DNA of 64,000 nt from Xanthocytophaga agilis (GTDB lineage: Bacteria; Bacteroidota; Bacteroidia; Cytophagales; 172606-1): positions 868,001 through 932,000 of the forward strand of contig NZ_JASJOU010000001.1 of NCBI RefSeq assembly GCF_030068605.1, in the 5' to 3' direction. Position numbers and translations under genes: made by a program. Below are positions 20,089-30,161 of the stretch, piece by piece. Positions within the stretch are counted from its first letter, which is position 1. Each line of letters begins with the position of its first letter. The notes under the pieces are model-generated. The model ran no database searches, had not been told where the DNA came from, and was given only the letters and a program-made list of their open reading frames with translations.

Positions 20089-21081
20089 ATGAAAGTTGCT
20101 TTTTTTAGTGCGAAACCTTATGAGAAATCATTTTTTGAGGATGCCAATCGTTCCCGACATTATAGCTTGAACTATCTGGATATTCCATTAAACGTTCATA
20201 CAGCTAATTTGGCAAAAGGAGCAGATGTTGTTTGCATTTTTGTAAATGACAAAGCGGATGCCAAGGTAATTAAAGTTCTTGGACAAAATGGTATACGATT
20301 AATTGCTTTGAGATGTGCAGGGTATAATAATGTGGATTTGTCTGCATGTAGAGAAGAAGGAATACAGGTAGTACGTGTGCCAGCTTACTCACCTTATTCG
20401 GTTGCTGAACATACTGTTGCCCTCATACTTACACTCAATCGCAAAACACATAGGGCGTACAACAGAGTGAAAGAAGGCAATTTTTCCTTAGATGGTCTAA
20501 TGGGTTTTGATCTACATGGAAAAACTGTAGGTATGATAGGACTCGGGAAAATTGGATTGATTACCGCAAAGATACTCAAAGGATTTGGATGTAGAGTATT
20601 AGGGTATGACATCGCAGAAGATAAAGAAGCTAAACAAATAGGAGTGGAGTATGTTTCTCTGCAAGAGCTTTTGCATACTTCAGATATTATTTCTCTGCAT
20701 TGTCCCTTAACTCCACAAACACATCATATCATCAATAAAGAGACAATCAGTCAGATGAAGAAAGGAGTCATGATTATCAATACAGGGCGTGGAGCATTGA
20801 TTGATGCAAAAGCAGCTATCCGGGGTTTAAAAAATGAACATATTGGTTATATGGGTCTTGATGTATATGAAGAAGAGGCAGATTTGTTTTTTGAAGACTT
20901 GTCAGAAAAAGTAATCAAAGACGATGTGTTTATGAGACTATTGACATTTCCTAATGTGCTTATTACGGGGCATCAGGCTTTTTTTACCCAAAATGCTATG
21001 CATAATATTGCAGAAACAACTTTGCAGAGTATTCATGAGTATGAGCAAAAGCTTCCTTTGACAAATCAGGTAAAAGTTTGA
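20089..21081 (+). CDS. ldhA: D-2-hydroxyacid dehydrogenase, probably D-lactate dehydrogenase
   Basis: This 330-aa protein follows the LdhA/HdhD pattern: a catalytic domain beginning MKVAFFSAKPYEKSFFE, the NAD-binding GLGKIGLITAKIL motif, catalytic Arg R234 in NTGRGALID, Glu in GLDVYEEE, and His H295 in TGHQAFFT. The opening segment and the YEEE-ADLFFED region are typical of fermentative NAD-dependent D-lactate dehydrogenases, which reduce pyruvate in the cytosol. It is monocistronic, convergent with a membrane protein gene 19 bp away. Confidence 0.93.
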   Translation: MKVAFFSAKPYEKSFFEDANRSRHYSLNYLDIPLNVHTANLAKGADVVCIFVNDKADAKVIKVLGQNGIRLIALRCAGYNNVDLSACREEGIQVVRVPAYSPYSVAEHTVALILTLNRKTHRAYNRVKEGNFSLDGLMGFDLHGKTVGMIGLGKIGLITAKILKGFGCRVLGYDIAEDKEAKQIGVEYVSLQELLHTSDIISLHCPLTPQTHHIINKETISQMKKGVMIINTGRGALIDAKAAIRGLKNEHIGYMGLDVYEEEADLFFEDLSEKVIKDDVFMRLLTFPNVLITGHQAFFTQNAMHNIAETTLQSIHEYEQKLPLTNQVKV

Positions 21082-21100
21082 GGTACATTGTGCCATAAAC

Positions 21101-22585
21101 TCAATAGATCTCCATATAATAACAGGAAGTACCCGGAAATTCTTTCTTATCCACTATGATTGCTTTGTGTTTTAGCAAAAAGTCTATCATATACGTCTCT
21201 TCTGTATGAGTTGGGCCGGCATACTCATAGATGTGAGAAAATATAAGCCATACCTTTCCTTTTAGCTTTGTTAATTCGGCATCATATGCTGCATTCTGAT
21301 CTCTATGGTTTGTTCCATAGATAAGAGGATTTGTTAATGTATCCCTTCTGGTTTTCTGATAAAACTCCAATCCTGGAATTGCTCCAGTATACACATAAAT
21401 ATGATCATTTGTTTTACTATGGGCTTTCACATAATCCAAAGTTTTATTGATTTCTTCTTTTGTAAAAGGAAATTTCACAGCCAGAGGCCCCAGAATGATC
21501 ACAATAGGTACCAGCAGCAGCCATTCGGGTAATTTTTTGTAGGATGCATTAATCCATTCAAAGACCTCACACAAACTCAGTATATATAACAGGATTAGAA
21601 GTGGGACTAAATATAAAACCAATCTGTTGAAGAATGGATATAACTTCAAACCTGACAATAAGAGGTGAGTAAATAATGGAAAAAGAAGCAGATACAGAAT
21701 AATGCAGTTTTTCTTTTTTAAAAGAAACCAAATTCCTGTAGTTGAAAGTATACATGGTATAGGCCATAAAGGAAAATAGGAGATAAGCTCACTATAGATT
21801 CCTTTTACAGTATTGAATAAGAAAATATAAAAGTTTTTAGAAAAGGGATTCAGAGGAAGAAAGGCATCTTTCCAGAATGTAACCATCAACTTTTGAGTTG
21901 GGTGATTATGTATAAACAATAGGTAATATGTTGCAAAAGAGGCTGTCCAGAACACAATAGGAATCATACTACGAAACTGTCGCTTCTTATAAATCTCCTG
22001 ATGCATAATATATAATCCACAGGTAAATAAAATGATAACAGATACGTTCGAAAACCAGACTGCTATACAACCTGTTAGAGTATATACTATAAAAGATTTT
22101 GCTTTGTCTGACTGGAAGTGAAGAGTAGTGTGATAGATCAAAACACAAAAGAAGACATCTGTAGAATACTGTTTTACCTCATCTGAATATTTGATAAGAA
22201 AAAAAGAGATACTAAAAAATGTGGTTGCAGCTAAAGCAATCTTCTGATCGTTTGTCAGCTTATAAGTGAAAAGATAATAAAATGGGATAGATGCCAGAAA
22301 GCAGAGAAGTGGAAAAAGCCTTAATGCGTATTCATTATTGCCAAAGATGAGGGTATTTATTTTTTCAACGAACAGAAAACCTATGGGTGCTACCTGATCT
22401 TTATCAAGAGGTTTTAACAGTTGATTAAAGTCTTTTGAAACAATATTTACTGCAAGCATTGCTTCATCATACCAGAGACTTCTATTATAGAGGAATTGAA
22501 ATATGGCCAGAAAGCAACCTATGAAAATGATACTGTAATAGGAGAGAATAATTGGAGAAAGGTTCTTTATAGAACGTAGGTTCAT
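21101..22585 (-). CDS. Multi-helix membrane protein, GT39/ArnT-like glycosyltransferase
   Basis: The 494-aa protein has about ten to twelve hydrophobic helices and a soluble C-terminal domain (about 385-494). In the first loop, NRSLWYDEAMLAVNIV matches the acidic DE motif of the GT-C protein-mannosyltransferase/ArnT family, which moves sugars from polyprenyl carriers on the outer face of the inner membrane. Acceptor and sugar are unknown, and no glycan gene is adjacent. It is divergent in style from its neighbours and preceded by a long hairpin at 22615-22661. Confidence 0.78.
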   Translation of the reverse strand: MNLRSIKNLSPIILSYYSIIFIGCFLAIFQFLYNRSLWYDEAMLAVNIVSKDFNQLLKPLDKDQVAPIGFLFVEKINTLIFGNNEYALRLFPLLCFLASIPFYYLFTYKLTNDQKIALAATTFFSISFFLIKYSDEVKQYSTDVFFCVLIYHTTLHFQSDKAKSFIVYTLTGCIAVWFSNVSVIILFTCGLYIMHQEIYKKRQFRSMIPIVFWTASFATYYLLFIHNHPTQKLMVTFWKDAFLPLNPFSKNFYIFLFNTVKGIYSELISYFPLWPIPCILSTTGIWFLLKKKNCIILYLLLFPLFTHLLLSGLKLYPFFNRLVLYLVPLLILLYILSLCEVFEWINASYKKLPEWLLLVPIVIILGPLAVKFPFTKEEINKTLDYVKAHSKTNDHIYVYTGAIPGLEFYQKTRRDTLTNPLIYGTNHRDQNAAYDAELTKLKGKVWLIFSHIYEYAGPTHTEETYMIDFLLKHKAIIVDKKEFPGTSCYYMEIY

Positions 22586-22614
22586 ATAGGATAAGATCGT
22601 GATATATAAGCTAA

Positions 22615-22661
22615 CATGCTACTTATAGAGAATAGTATAAATATTTTCTATAAGTAGCATG
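22615..22661. other. 15-bp perfect hairpin in the leader of the GT39-like gene
   Basis: CATGCTACTTATAGA (22615-22629) pairs with TCTATAAGTAGCATG (22647-22661) around 17 nt. It lies 30 bp before the start at 22585 and 71 bp after the ABC exporter stop. No T-run follows on the minus strand. Confidence 0.6.
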
Positions 22662-22731
22662 CTGCAATAATACATATTGAAAACGACCTTTTATAAATTG
22701 TCTGAATATAATCCAGAACAAATTAAGGAAA

Positions 22732-24516
22732 CTATGCCATTGCTGTAGCTACATGGCTTTCCTGATGACGCCACATTTCCTGAAATACGTGACTACTTGT
22801 ATACAGTTTGTCAAAGGATCCTTCATCTACAATGGATCCGTTTTGAAGAACATAGATATAGTCAAAGTAGCGCAGTAAGTGCAGACGATGCAGTGATGAT
22901 ATCACTGCTTTATCTGAAAATTCTTTGAAAAGGTTTTCATAAATCTTCACTTCTGTTCTTGGATCAATGCTACTTGTCGGTTCGTCCAGTAGTACAATAT
23001 GGCTGCTTTGTGCTGCCAGAATACCTCGGGCTAGTGCCAGTCTTTGTTTTTGTCCACCTGAAATATTGACGCCTTTCTCCTGAATCATTGACTCTAGGCC
23101 ATTCGGAAGGTTTTTAGCGACAGAAGCAAAGTGTGCTCCTTCGCAAACCTGCCATACTTCTTCCTTGGTGAATGGCAATCCCAGAGTGATATTATATTCA
23201 ATGGTATTTTCAAAGATTTCAGGCTCCTGAGGGAATAAGGTCATTGTATTGGTCAATGTTCCCCATTCATTTTGATGATCTCCATTAATTGTAACTTCAA
23301 AGCCTGGCTCCGGCTCATACAGCCCACGCAATACTTTGAGCAACGTACTTTTACCACTTCCACTTTCCCCAATGAATGCTATACGTTGACCACGTCGTAT
23401 CGTCAGATTAATATTCTGTAGTTTTTGTGGTGGTTTTTGCCCTTTTTGAATTACATTCTCCTGATGTGTAAAATTCAGATTAGAAATGTCTATTGTGTGC
23501 CAATAATCAGGCATTGCAACCTGGGCTTCCGGACGGTGCTGGTTTAAATAAGTCAAACTGATGTCTTTTGCTGTTTGAACGTCAGTATTGTATTGAATTA
23601 CTTGAGTGTACTGGTAAGCAACATCATGAAAAACACTGGTGAATTGATTTACATACCCAAGAAGGGTTACAAGACCACCTACGTAGAATACTTCGCCCGG
23701 AGTCCAGTTTTGATAGACATATCCAACTGTAATAATTGCATATGTGACAGCAACAAGTGTATCTGCCGAAAACCATTTCCACTCATTTATAATTACATTG
23801 CGACGCAGGGGAGGAAGAAGATCTTTTACTTTGCTCATTAGCCCAGCCTCCATACTTTTTTCCAGTCGTAAGGTGATGACTGTGATAATGTTAGATAAAC
23901 TGTCAAATAAAGTAGAAGAGACCACATGTTCTTTCTCATTCACCTCTTCCAGTGTTTTAATGAACGGCTTATCAAATTTGAAGATAATCCATACCGTAAT
24001 AATTCCCAGTGCTACGCCAATTCCTCCAAATATGGGTGAAAAATAAAGCATCGCAGCAAAGGAAAATACGAATTTAGAAAGTGCATTCAGGTATTGAAAT
24101 CCACCATCAAAGAAGTTTTTAAGTGCTTCGTATGCTTTACGGATACGATTGATAGTTGATCCACTATGGTGATCCTGATGCCATTTGATAGGCAAATGAA
24201 GTACCTGATGATACATTTCCTGTAGAAAGTTCCGGCTTAAGCTAAACGCCAGTTGCCGTTCCATAACACGCGCAGGGCCATGAAGCGACCATTGAAGGAG
24301 CTTTATCCCCATATACACTGCGGCATAAAAGCCTGCATACTCTAAAACACGTGTTTTGTCATGTTGGATTTTATTCACAAACCAACCAAAAAAGATTGGA
24401 TTCAGGGCGTTGAGCAGGTTAGATAAGATAAACAACGCATAAATAACGAGAAAACGTTTCCGTTCCTGACGCGCATAGCTCCATGCTGTGCGAATGAGTG
24501 ATAAATAAGGATTCAA
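22732..24516 (-). CDS. ABC exporter, fused membrane and ATPase domains
   Basis: This is a 594-aa half-transporter of the MsbA/exporter type. Residues 15-325 are six membrane helices. Residues 350-585 form the ATPase with Walker A GESGSGKST, signature SGGQKQRLALARGIL, Walker B IVLLDEPTSSID and the H-loop histidine in SSLHRLHLL. It should work as a homodimer in the inner membrane. The signature does not tell lipid, drug or peptide export apart. It is not in an obvious operon: the gene upstream (DUF2461) is 220 bp away. Confidence 0.93.
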   Translation of the reverse strand: MNPYLSLIRTAWSYARQERKRFLVIYALFILSNLLNALNPIFFGWFVNKIQHDKTRVLEYAGFYAAVYMGIKLLQWSLHGPARVMERQLAFSLSRNFLQEMYHQVLHLPIKWHQDHHSGSTINRIRKAYEALKNFFDGGFQYLNALSKFVFSFAAMLYFSPIFGGIGVALGIITVWIIFKFDKPFIKTLEEVNEKEHVVSSTLFDSLSNIITVITLRLEKSMEAGLMSKVKDLLPPLRRNVIINEWKWFSADTLVAVTYAIITVGYVYQNWTPGEVFYVGGLVTLLGYVNQFTSVFHDVAYQYTQVIQYNTDVQTAKDISLTYLNQHRPEAQVAMPDYWHTIDISNLNFTHQENVIQKGQKPPQKLQNINLTIRRGQRIAFIGESGSGKSTLLKVLRGLYEPEPGFEVTINGDHQNEWGTLTNTMTLFPQEPEIFENTIEYNITLGLPFTKEEVWQVCEGAHFASVAKNLPNGLESMIQEKGVNISGGQKQRLALARGILAAQSSHIVLLDEPTSSIDPRTEVKIYENLFKEFSDKAVISSLHRLHLLRYFDYIYVLQNGSIVDEGSFDKLYTSSHVFQEMWRHQESHVATAMA

Positions 24517-24736
24517 TTTGGATAATAGCTAGTTAATCTACAAAGAAAAGGATGGTTTATAAGACGTGTATGTAACGTGGTATATGACTTTTTAAAGTTA
24601 CAAAATAAAAACGTGTCGGTTCTTCATTTTGTTACACATTTGTAGATATAGTTTTCAGGAAAAAATTACATTTCTGTAATTTAGTCTGAGCAAACAACCA
24701 GCTAGAATCCTTATTGGTAAAAATCGGGGAAATTAA

Positions 24737-25390
24737 TTATTCAATGGAGGTTTTTAGAAAATCATTTAAAGGTTTGATTGCCTGAAATACCTCAATACAA
24801 GTATCCTTGAATGTTTTTTTACTGAGTTCTGCATCCTTAATCCTACATGAAACAGTAAAACTTTTTAGTTTAAGCCATTCAATATCAGGATGGTCAGAGG
24901 GATATCCTTTGGGTGCTGTTTTTAATTTTTCCTCTTCAGAGAAGTCTTTGAAGAAATTTTGAAAGGTTGTATTATTCACAATCTCATGAAGCTTATGCCC
25001 ATTGTAGTCTATTTCCTGACGGATTTTTTTTAATTGTTCGGCTGGTGGCATCCAGAGTCCTCCTGCCAGAAAAGACTCACCCGGTTGAATATGTATATAA
25101 TACCCTGGCCAAACCAGACTTTTATTAGCATTGGCAATCCAGGCACCATAGTGAGTTTTATATGGACTTTTGTCTTTTGAGAACCGAACATCCCTATAGA
25201 TTCGGAATACACAGCTTTTGGCGTCTAGTTCTGATAATTCAGGTTCAAAAGGTGCCATAGCTGCCAGGATTTCTTTCACCAATTGAATAAATACTGAACG
25301 ACTTTGTTCATATTCGTATTTATGTTCCTGAAACCATTCACGTGTATTGTTATCTTTAAGCTGATTGAGAAAGGTTAAAGCGGTTTGCAT
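24737..25390 (-). CDS. DUF2461 domain protein
   Basis: This 217-aa protein matches DUF2461 (TIGR02453) along its length: FLNQLKDNNTREWFQEHKYEYE at the start, RIYRDVRFSKDKSPYKTH in the middle, and AGGLWMPPAEQLKKIRQEID. The family is widespread, cytosolic and of unknown function. It is 69 bp downstream of ispG on the same strand, so read-through is possible. Confidence 0.92.
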   Translation of the reverse strand: MQTALTFLNQLKDNNTREWFQEHKYEYEQSRSVFIQLVKEILAAMAPFEPELSELDAKSCVFRIYRDVRFSKDKSPYKTHYGAWIANANKSLVWPGYYIHIQPGESFLAGGLWMPPAEQLKKIRQEIDYNGHKLHEIVNNTTFQNFFKDFSEEEKLKTAPKGYPSDHPDIEWLKLKSFTVSCRIKDAELSKKTFKDTCIEVFQAIKPLNDFLKTSIE

Positions 25391-25459
25391 GAGTTAAGTG
25401 ATAATTTATTTTTGGCAACAAACTAAATAGTAATCGAATAGAAATTGCTTTGAGAAATA

Positions 25460-27469
25460 CTAAGCTTCAATAGTTTCTACTTCGTTCCATCGTCCATCTT
25501 CACGTATAAGTTCAATTAGTTCATCCAACGCTTTATCAGACGGAACATTCTTCTTCACCACGTTTTGGCCTCTATATAAGGTGATTTTTCCAACTCCTGA
25601 TCCCACATATCCATAATCTGCATCAGCCATTTCCCCTGGTCCATTGACAATACAACCCATAATGCCAATTTTTATGCCTTTCAGATGATCCGTTCTTTTT
25701 CGGATCATAGCAGTTACATCCTGTAAGTCAAACAATGTACGGCCACAACTTGGACAGGAAATATATTCTGTTTTACTCATTCGAGTACGAGCCGCCTGTA
25801 AAATACCGAAGGCAGTCTGATTGAGAAACGAAAGCTTCTTTAAGAGATCTTCCTTAGAAGTCAGATGGGTTTTCTCCGTGCCCAGCAAAATACCATCTCC
25901 TAAACCATCAATCAACAATCCACCTGCATCTGTAGAGGCATACAACAACGTGTTTTCTTCATTTTCCTGATAGTCTCTTCGAATTATTACAGGACAGGTT
26001 ATCTTTTCTTCCAGTAAAAAGAAAAAGAGTCGACGTAAGGCCGCCATTGCATGGGCATTCTCCGTCTTAATCCACAAAACTACAGTTGTATCTGTTTTTA
26101 GCAATTGAATAAACTCAGGCTGCCACTCCTTGTACGTCATCGTCACAAAGTTAAGCTCCGGATGTTTTTCTGTAGCTTGAAGATAGTCCAATCCATTAAA
26201 AAGAGGATAAGTATTTTGTTTATCTTCTATAGTCTGCCAGGTGGTTGCATCTAAAATCTGACGGGAACCATTGGCAATCATAAATGGAATGGGTTGTCTG
26301 CCTGCATATATATAGTCAGCTCCCAGATCATTCATTTTCCATTTATCGAGCAATGGAAGATAAAAGTGTCCAATTGATTTCAAATTATCCATCTGAACAT
26401 CTGAAACCTGAGAAAAGTCTGCGATGACACGTGGTACATTTTGTCCACCAAAGTTTACTACTTCGTGTGAATGCCTGCGGAAATATTGATAAGGGTTGAT
26501 AAGAGGTTCTGTAGGATCAATTGTAATCGGTTTGATCGGTTTTGCAGTTTCAGCTCTATGTGTATATCTGTCAATAAGGGCCTGGGCTACCGGGGCTTCC
26601 AATTCAGGAGCTTCCGTAAGAGAAACACGAACTGTATCTCCCAAACCATCTTCCAGTAAGGTACCAATGCCCACTGCAGACTTAATACGTCCATCTTCAG
26701 CTTCACCGGCTTCTGTTACACCCAAGTGCAATGGATATGGCTTAAGTCCTTCTTGTGCCAGTTTCTGTACCAGCAATCGATAGGCTTGAACCATAACCTG
26801 CGTATTGGAAGCTTTCATGGATATGACGATATTATAGTAATTCATATCTTCACAGATACGTAAGAACTCCAGTGCTGATTCCACCATACCCAGAGGTGTA
26901 TCTCCATATCTGCTCAAAATTCTGTCAGATAATGATCCATGATTGGTGCCAATCCGCATAGCTGTTCCATATTCTTTACAGATCTTCACCAGTGGAATAA
27001 ACTTCTCTCGTATACGTTCCAGTTCTGCCTGATAGGTAACATCTGTATACTCAATAGTTTCAAACCTTTTCTTATCTGCATAATTTCCTGGATTGATGCG
27101 TACTTTTTCTACCAGCCGGGCGGCTAATTCCGCAGCATTGGGTGTAAAGTGAATATCTGCAACCAAAGGCACTGTGTATCCGCGCAACCGGAGTTCACGT
27201 CGTATGTTACCCAGATTTTCTGCTTCTTTAATGCTGGGTGCAGTAATCCGGACATATTCACAGCCGGATTCAATCATCCGTATCGTTTGTTCAACAGAAC
27301 CCATTGTATCCATTGTATCAATAGTAGTCATGGATTGTACACGAATAGGATAATCGCTACCCATTGGCACATCTCCAATATTGACAGTAATAGTTTTGCG
27401 ACGTTTATATTCTGTCAGTGATTCGCAATACGAAGGATTGAGTATAATAGAATTTTGCTGTGATGTCAT
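25460..27469 (-). CDS. ispG: 4-hydroxy-3-methylbut-2-enyl diphosphate synthase, long form
   Basis: At 669 aa this is the long IspG (GcpE) of Bacteroidota, Chlamydia and plants, with an inserted domain (about residues 290-540) between the TIM barrel and the iron-sulfur domain. The barrel starts with VNIGDVPMGSDYPIRVQSM. The 4Fe-4S ligands are C572, C575 (CPSCGRT) and C606 (GIMGCIVNGPGE). It converts methylerythritol cyclodiphosphate to HMBPP in the non-mevalonate isoprenoid pathway, in the cytosol, using reduced ferredoxin or flavodoxin. No other pathway gene is in the window. Confidence 0.98.
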   Translation of the reverse strand: MTSQQNSIILNPSYCESLTEYKRRKTITVNIGDVPMGSDYPIRVQSMTTIDTMDTMGSVEQTIRMIESGCEYVRITAPSIKEAENLGNIRRELRLRGYTVPLVADIHFTPNAAELAARLVEKVRINPGNYADKKRFETIEYTDVTYQAELERIREKFIPLVKICKEYGTAMRIGTNHGSLSDRILSRYGDTPLGMVESALEFLRICEDMNYYNIVISMKASNTQVMVQAYRLLVQKLAQEGLKPYPLHLGVTEAGEAEDGRIKSAVGIGTLLEDGLGDTVRVSLTEAPELEAPVAQALIDRYTHRAETAKPIKPITIDPTEPLINPYQYFRRHSHEVVNFGGQNVPRVIADFSQVSDVQMDNLKSIGHFYLPLLDKWKMNDLGADYIYAGRQPIPFMIANGSRQILDATTWQTIEDKQNTYPLFNGLDYLQATEKHPELNFVTMTYKEWQPEFIQLLKTDTTVVLWIKTENAHAMAALRRLFFFLLEEKITCPVIIRRDYQENEENTLLYASTDAGGLLIDGLGDGILLGTEKTHLTSKEDLLKKLSFLNQTAFGILQAARTRMSKTEYISCPSCGRTLFDLQDVTAMIRKRTDHLKGIKIGIMGCIVNGPGEMADADYGYVGSGVGKITLYRGQNVVKKNVPSDKALDELIELIREDGRWNEVETIEA

Positions 27470-27563
27470 AGATTATTGAAAATAGTTACACAAAAATACA
27501 GAGGTTTTGTGTAGGTGCAGATACTTTCTGTAAAACGAGTTTATCGTTCAAAATGTTCAGAAC

Positions 27564-28274
27564 TTAATTAATATCTCCCAGTTGAGGACGAAGTACTATG
27601 TCTTCCACAACCGTGTTTTTAGACAGGCAATGAGTACTATATATTGCTTCTGCAACATCTTCGGATTTCATAAATCGATCTGCTGGGAGTGAAGTTCCTT
27701 CCCAACTGGCTGTAAGAGTAGCTCCTGGTAGTATTGCTGTAACCCGTATCCCTTTGTCTTTAAGCTCTTCACGTAATACTTTAGTCATGCCATACAGTGC
27801 AAACTTACTAATGCTATAGGAACCTCCATTGGGATAAGCAATGATACTGGCGATAGAACACATGGTGAAAATATGTCCATCCTGTCGTTTGATCATGGAA
27901 GAAAGTAAGGCCCTGCTCAGGTAATAAGCAGAGTAGAGATTGGCATCTATCTGAGATTCCAGAGCTCCTTCTGGTTCATTGTAAACCTGACCCGGTACAA
28001 AAAAGCCGCTATTATTAACCAGCACATCTATAGGGCGGTTTAGCCAGTTAATAAATTCTGCAAATTGTAAAACTTGTTCCTTTTTTGACAAATCTGCACA
28101 TTGCCAGAATAATTTATTTTGTGTAAAAGCAGATTCAAATTCTTCTTGTAAGGATAGCAAATCTTTTTTTGTACGTGCACAGGTAATTATATCAAAACCA
28201 TTTGCTGCGAATTTCCAGATAATGGCTTTCCCGATACCTTTTGTGCCCCCTGTTACAATTAATAACCTATTCAT
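27564..28274 (-). CDS. Short-chain dehydrogenase/reductase (SDR)
   Basis: I place the start at the ATG at 28274. The open frame continues upstream to 28505, but that extension is low-complexity and the SDR fold starts with MNRLLIVTGGTKGIGKA. The 236-aa product has the cofactor motif TGGTKGIGK, VNNSGF, the catalytic Ser in MCSIASI, and YSISK for the Tyr-Lys pair. It is a cytosolic NAD(P)-dependent oxidoreductase with unknown substrate. It is divergent from mlaE. Confidence 0.9.
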   Translation of the reverse strand: MNRLLIVTGGTKGIGKAIIWKFAANGFDIITCARTKKDLLSLQEEFESAFTQNKLFWQCADLSKKEQVLQFAEFINWLNRPIDVLVNNSGFFVPGQVYNEPEGALESQIDANLYSAYYLSRALLSSMIKRQDGHIFTMCSIASIIAYPNGGSYSISKFALYGMTKVLREELKDKGIRVTAILPGATLTASWEGTSLPADRFMKSEDVAEAIYSTHCLSKNTVVEDIVLRPQLGDIN

Positions 28275-28566
28275 AAAGTAAGAAAAAGCATATTTTGAGA
28301 TCAATACCCCAAAGATAGAATATAAAAATGCATAATCCGTTGCTCTAGTGGAACAGTTATGCTTTGGTTTTCTTATTTTCTCTTTATTCCTTTGCCATGG
28401 TATTTTATAAAGCGAGGCTAGGAACAAAATAAAGGGTAAAAATTGTACTTTAGTTGTTGGAAAGTAAAGTGCATGTAAATAATTTATATTCCAAGCTATT
28501 GCCATTAGAGTTTTTTTTCAATTTTACGTCTCAATCATTCATTATTATTTCAAGAAATCGGTAGCT

Positions 28567-29304
28567 ATGTATCTTCTCTCACAGTTTGGTAAGTATTGTT
28601 TGTTTATTGCTTCCATGTTCAGGAACCGTGAAAAATTCGGTGTATATGTATCCCGGATCTTGGATGAATGTATGTTGATTGGAATTGATTCTATTTTTAT
28701 TGTAGTCATAGTCTCTACTTTTATTGGGGCTGTAACCGCACTGCAAACGGTATACAATCTGGTAAGTCCATTAATTCCCCTTACTATTGTGGGGGTGCTT
28801 GTTCGGGATACTACTATTCTGGAGTTGGCTTCAACCGTTATATGTATTGTATTATGTGGAAAAGTAGGATCTAATATTGCAGGTGGTTTAGGTACCATGC
28901 GTATTACCGAGCAGATTGATGCTTTAGAGGTAATGGGAATTAATTCGGCCAGTTATCTGGTTTTACCAAAAATTATTGCTGCGCTGATTACATTCCCAAT
29001 GTTGGTAATTCTGGCTTCTTTTCTTTCCATCTATGGAGGGTATCTATCCAGTACTTTATCAGGATTAGTAACTAAGTCAGACTATATTTATGGGATCCGA
29101 TCTGATTTCAATCCAGGTAATGTGCGTTTTTCTCTAATTAAATCGTTTGTATTTGCCTTTCTAATTTCTTCTATTTCTGCTTTTCAGGGATATTATACCA
29201 GAGGTGGTGCATTGGAAGTTGGACAGTCCAGTACTAAGGCTGTGACTAATAGCTGTATTGCTGTTCTGTTGGCAGATTATCTGCTTGCTCAATTACTATT
29301 GTGA
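28567..29304 (+). CDS. mlaE: MlaE-family ABC transporter permease
   Basis: The 245-aa protein has about six hydrophobic segments and the MlaE/YrbE core: DSIFIVVIVSTFIGAVTALQ, GKVGSNIAGGLGTMRITEQI and DALEVMGINSASYLVLPK. MlaE dimers are the inner-membrane part of the phospholipid transport system that keeps outer-membrane asymmetry. The ATPase partner follows 55 bp later. The usual MCE-domain substrate-binding subunit (MlaD) is not in this window. Confidence 0.93.
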   Translation: MYLLSQFGKYCLFIASMFRNREKFGVYVSRILDECMLIGIDSIFIVVIVSTFIGAVTALQTVYNLVSPLIPLTIVGVLVRDTTILELASTVICIVLCGKVGSNIAGGLGTMRITEQIDALEVMGINSASYLVLPKIIAALITFPMLVILASFLSIYGGYLSSTLSGLVTKSDYIYGIRSDFNPGNVRFSLIKSFVFAFLISSISAFQGYYTRGGALEVGQSSTKAVTNSCIAVLLADYLLAQLLL

Positions 29305-29359
29305 GTAGATTTGAGAAAATATTTTTATGAGGTTATTCAAAACTATACTTTAAAGATAA

Positions 29360-30124
29360 ATGATTGAAGTTGTTGATGTATCCAAGACATTTGGGGATAA
29401 AGTTGTACTAGATGGTATTAATGCCCGGTTTGATGATAGTAATACGAGTCTGATTATCGGGCAAAGTGGTCATGGAAAATCTGTATTACTGAAATGTATT
29501 GTGGGACTTATTCAGCCAGATAAAGGGAAAGTGTTATATGATGGTCGGGATTTTATCAGTGGTGATGATGATACTAAACGGGAAATTCGAAGAGAGATAG
29601 GTATGTTATTTCAGGGAAATGCTTTGTTTGACTCAAAAGATGTGGAAGGCAATGTGATGTTTCCACTGGATATGCTTACCTCAATGTCCAGGGAAGAAAA
29701 GCTGGAGCGGGTCAATTTTTGTCTGAAGCGGGTAGGACTGGAAAATGTAAATAAACGCATGCCTTCGGAAATTAGTGGAGGTATGCAGAAACGTGTAGGT
29801 ATTGCACGAGCCATTGTCTTAAATCCAAAATATTTATTTTGTGACGAACCCAATTCCGGGTTGGATCCTTTGACTGCCATTAAAATTGATGAACTGATAG
29901 GTGAGATAACGGATGAGTACAAGATAACGACCATTGTGGTAACACATGATATGAATTCAGTAATGACCATTGGGGAGTATATTTTGTATATACATCGGGG
30001 TCGAAAACTCTGGCAGGGAAACAGTCAGACTATTACAGATACTACGTCACCAGAATTGCAGGAATTTATTTTTGCCAACCGATTATTGCGAGATGCCAAT
30101 AATCAAAGAGCAAAAACCTCCTGA
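29360..30124 (+). CDS. mlaF: MlaF-family ABC transporter ATP-binding protein
   Basis: This 254-aa ATPase has Walker A GQSGHGKSVLLK, the signature SGGMQKRVGIARAI and Walker B YLFCDEPNSGLDP, in the order and spacing of MlaF. The GHGKSV variant of Walker A is typical of this group. It drives the MlaE permease encoded just upstream. Its stop codon lies inside the loop of the terminator that follows. Confidence 0.94.
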   Translation: MIEVVDVSKTFGDKVVLDGINARFDDSNTSLIIGQSGHGKSVLLKCIVGLIQPDKGKVLYDGRDFISGDDDTKREIRREIGMLFQGNALFDSKDVEGNVMFPLDMLTSMSREEKLERVNFCLKRVGLENVNKRMPSEISGGMQKRVGIARAIVLNPKYLFCDEPNSGLDPLTAIKIDELIGEITDEYKITTIVVTHDMNSVMTIGEYILYIHRGRKLWQGNSQTITDTTSPELQEFIFANRLLRDANNQRAKTS

Positions 30125-30136
30125 TTGGAGGTTTTT
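30112..30136 (+). terminator. Terminator after mlaF
   Basis: AAAAACCTCC (30112-30121) pairs with GGAGGTTTTT (30127-30136) around a 5-nt loop that carries the mlaF stop codon, followed by T residues. Confidence 0.9.
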
Positions 30137-30161
30137 TTGTTTTAGAATAAAACTACAAACT

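Noticed and set aside
26471-27421. Plus-strand open frames opposite ispG
   Set aside because: Antisense to a conserved enzyme, with unnatural composition.
28275-28505. N-terminal extension of the SDR protein
   Set aside because: The sequence before MNRLLIVTGG is low-complexity and does not belong to the SDR fold.
29970-30161. N-terminal extension of the MATE protein
   Set aside because: It overlaps mlaF and its terminator and is not MATE-like. The ATG at 30162 fits the family.
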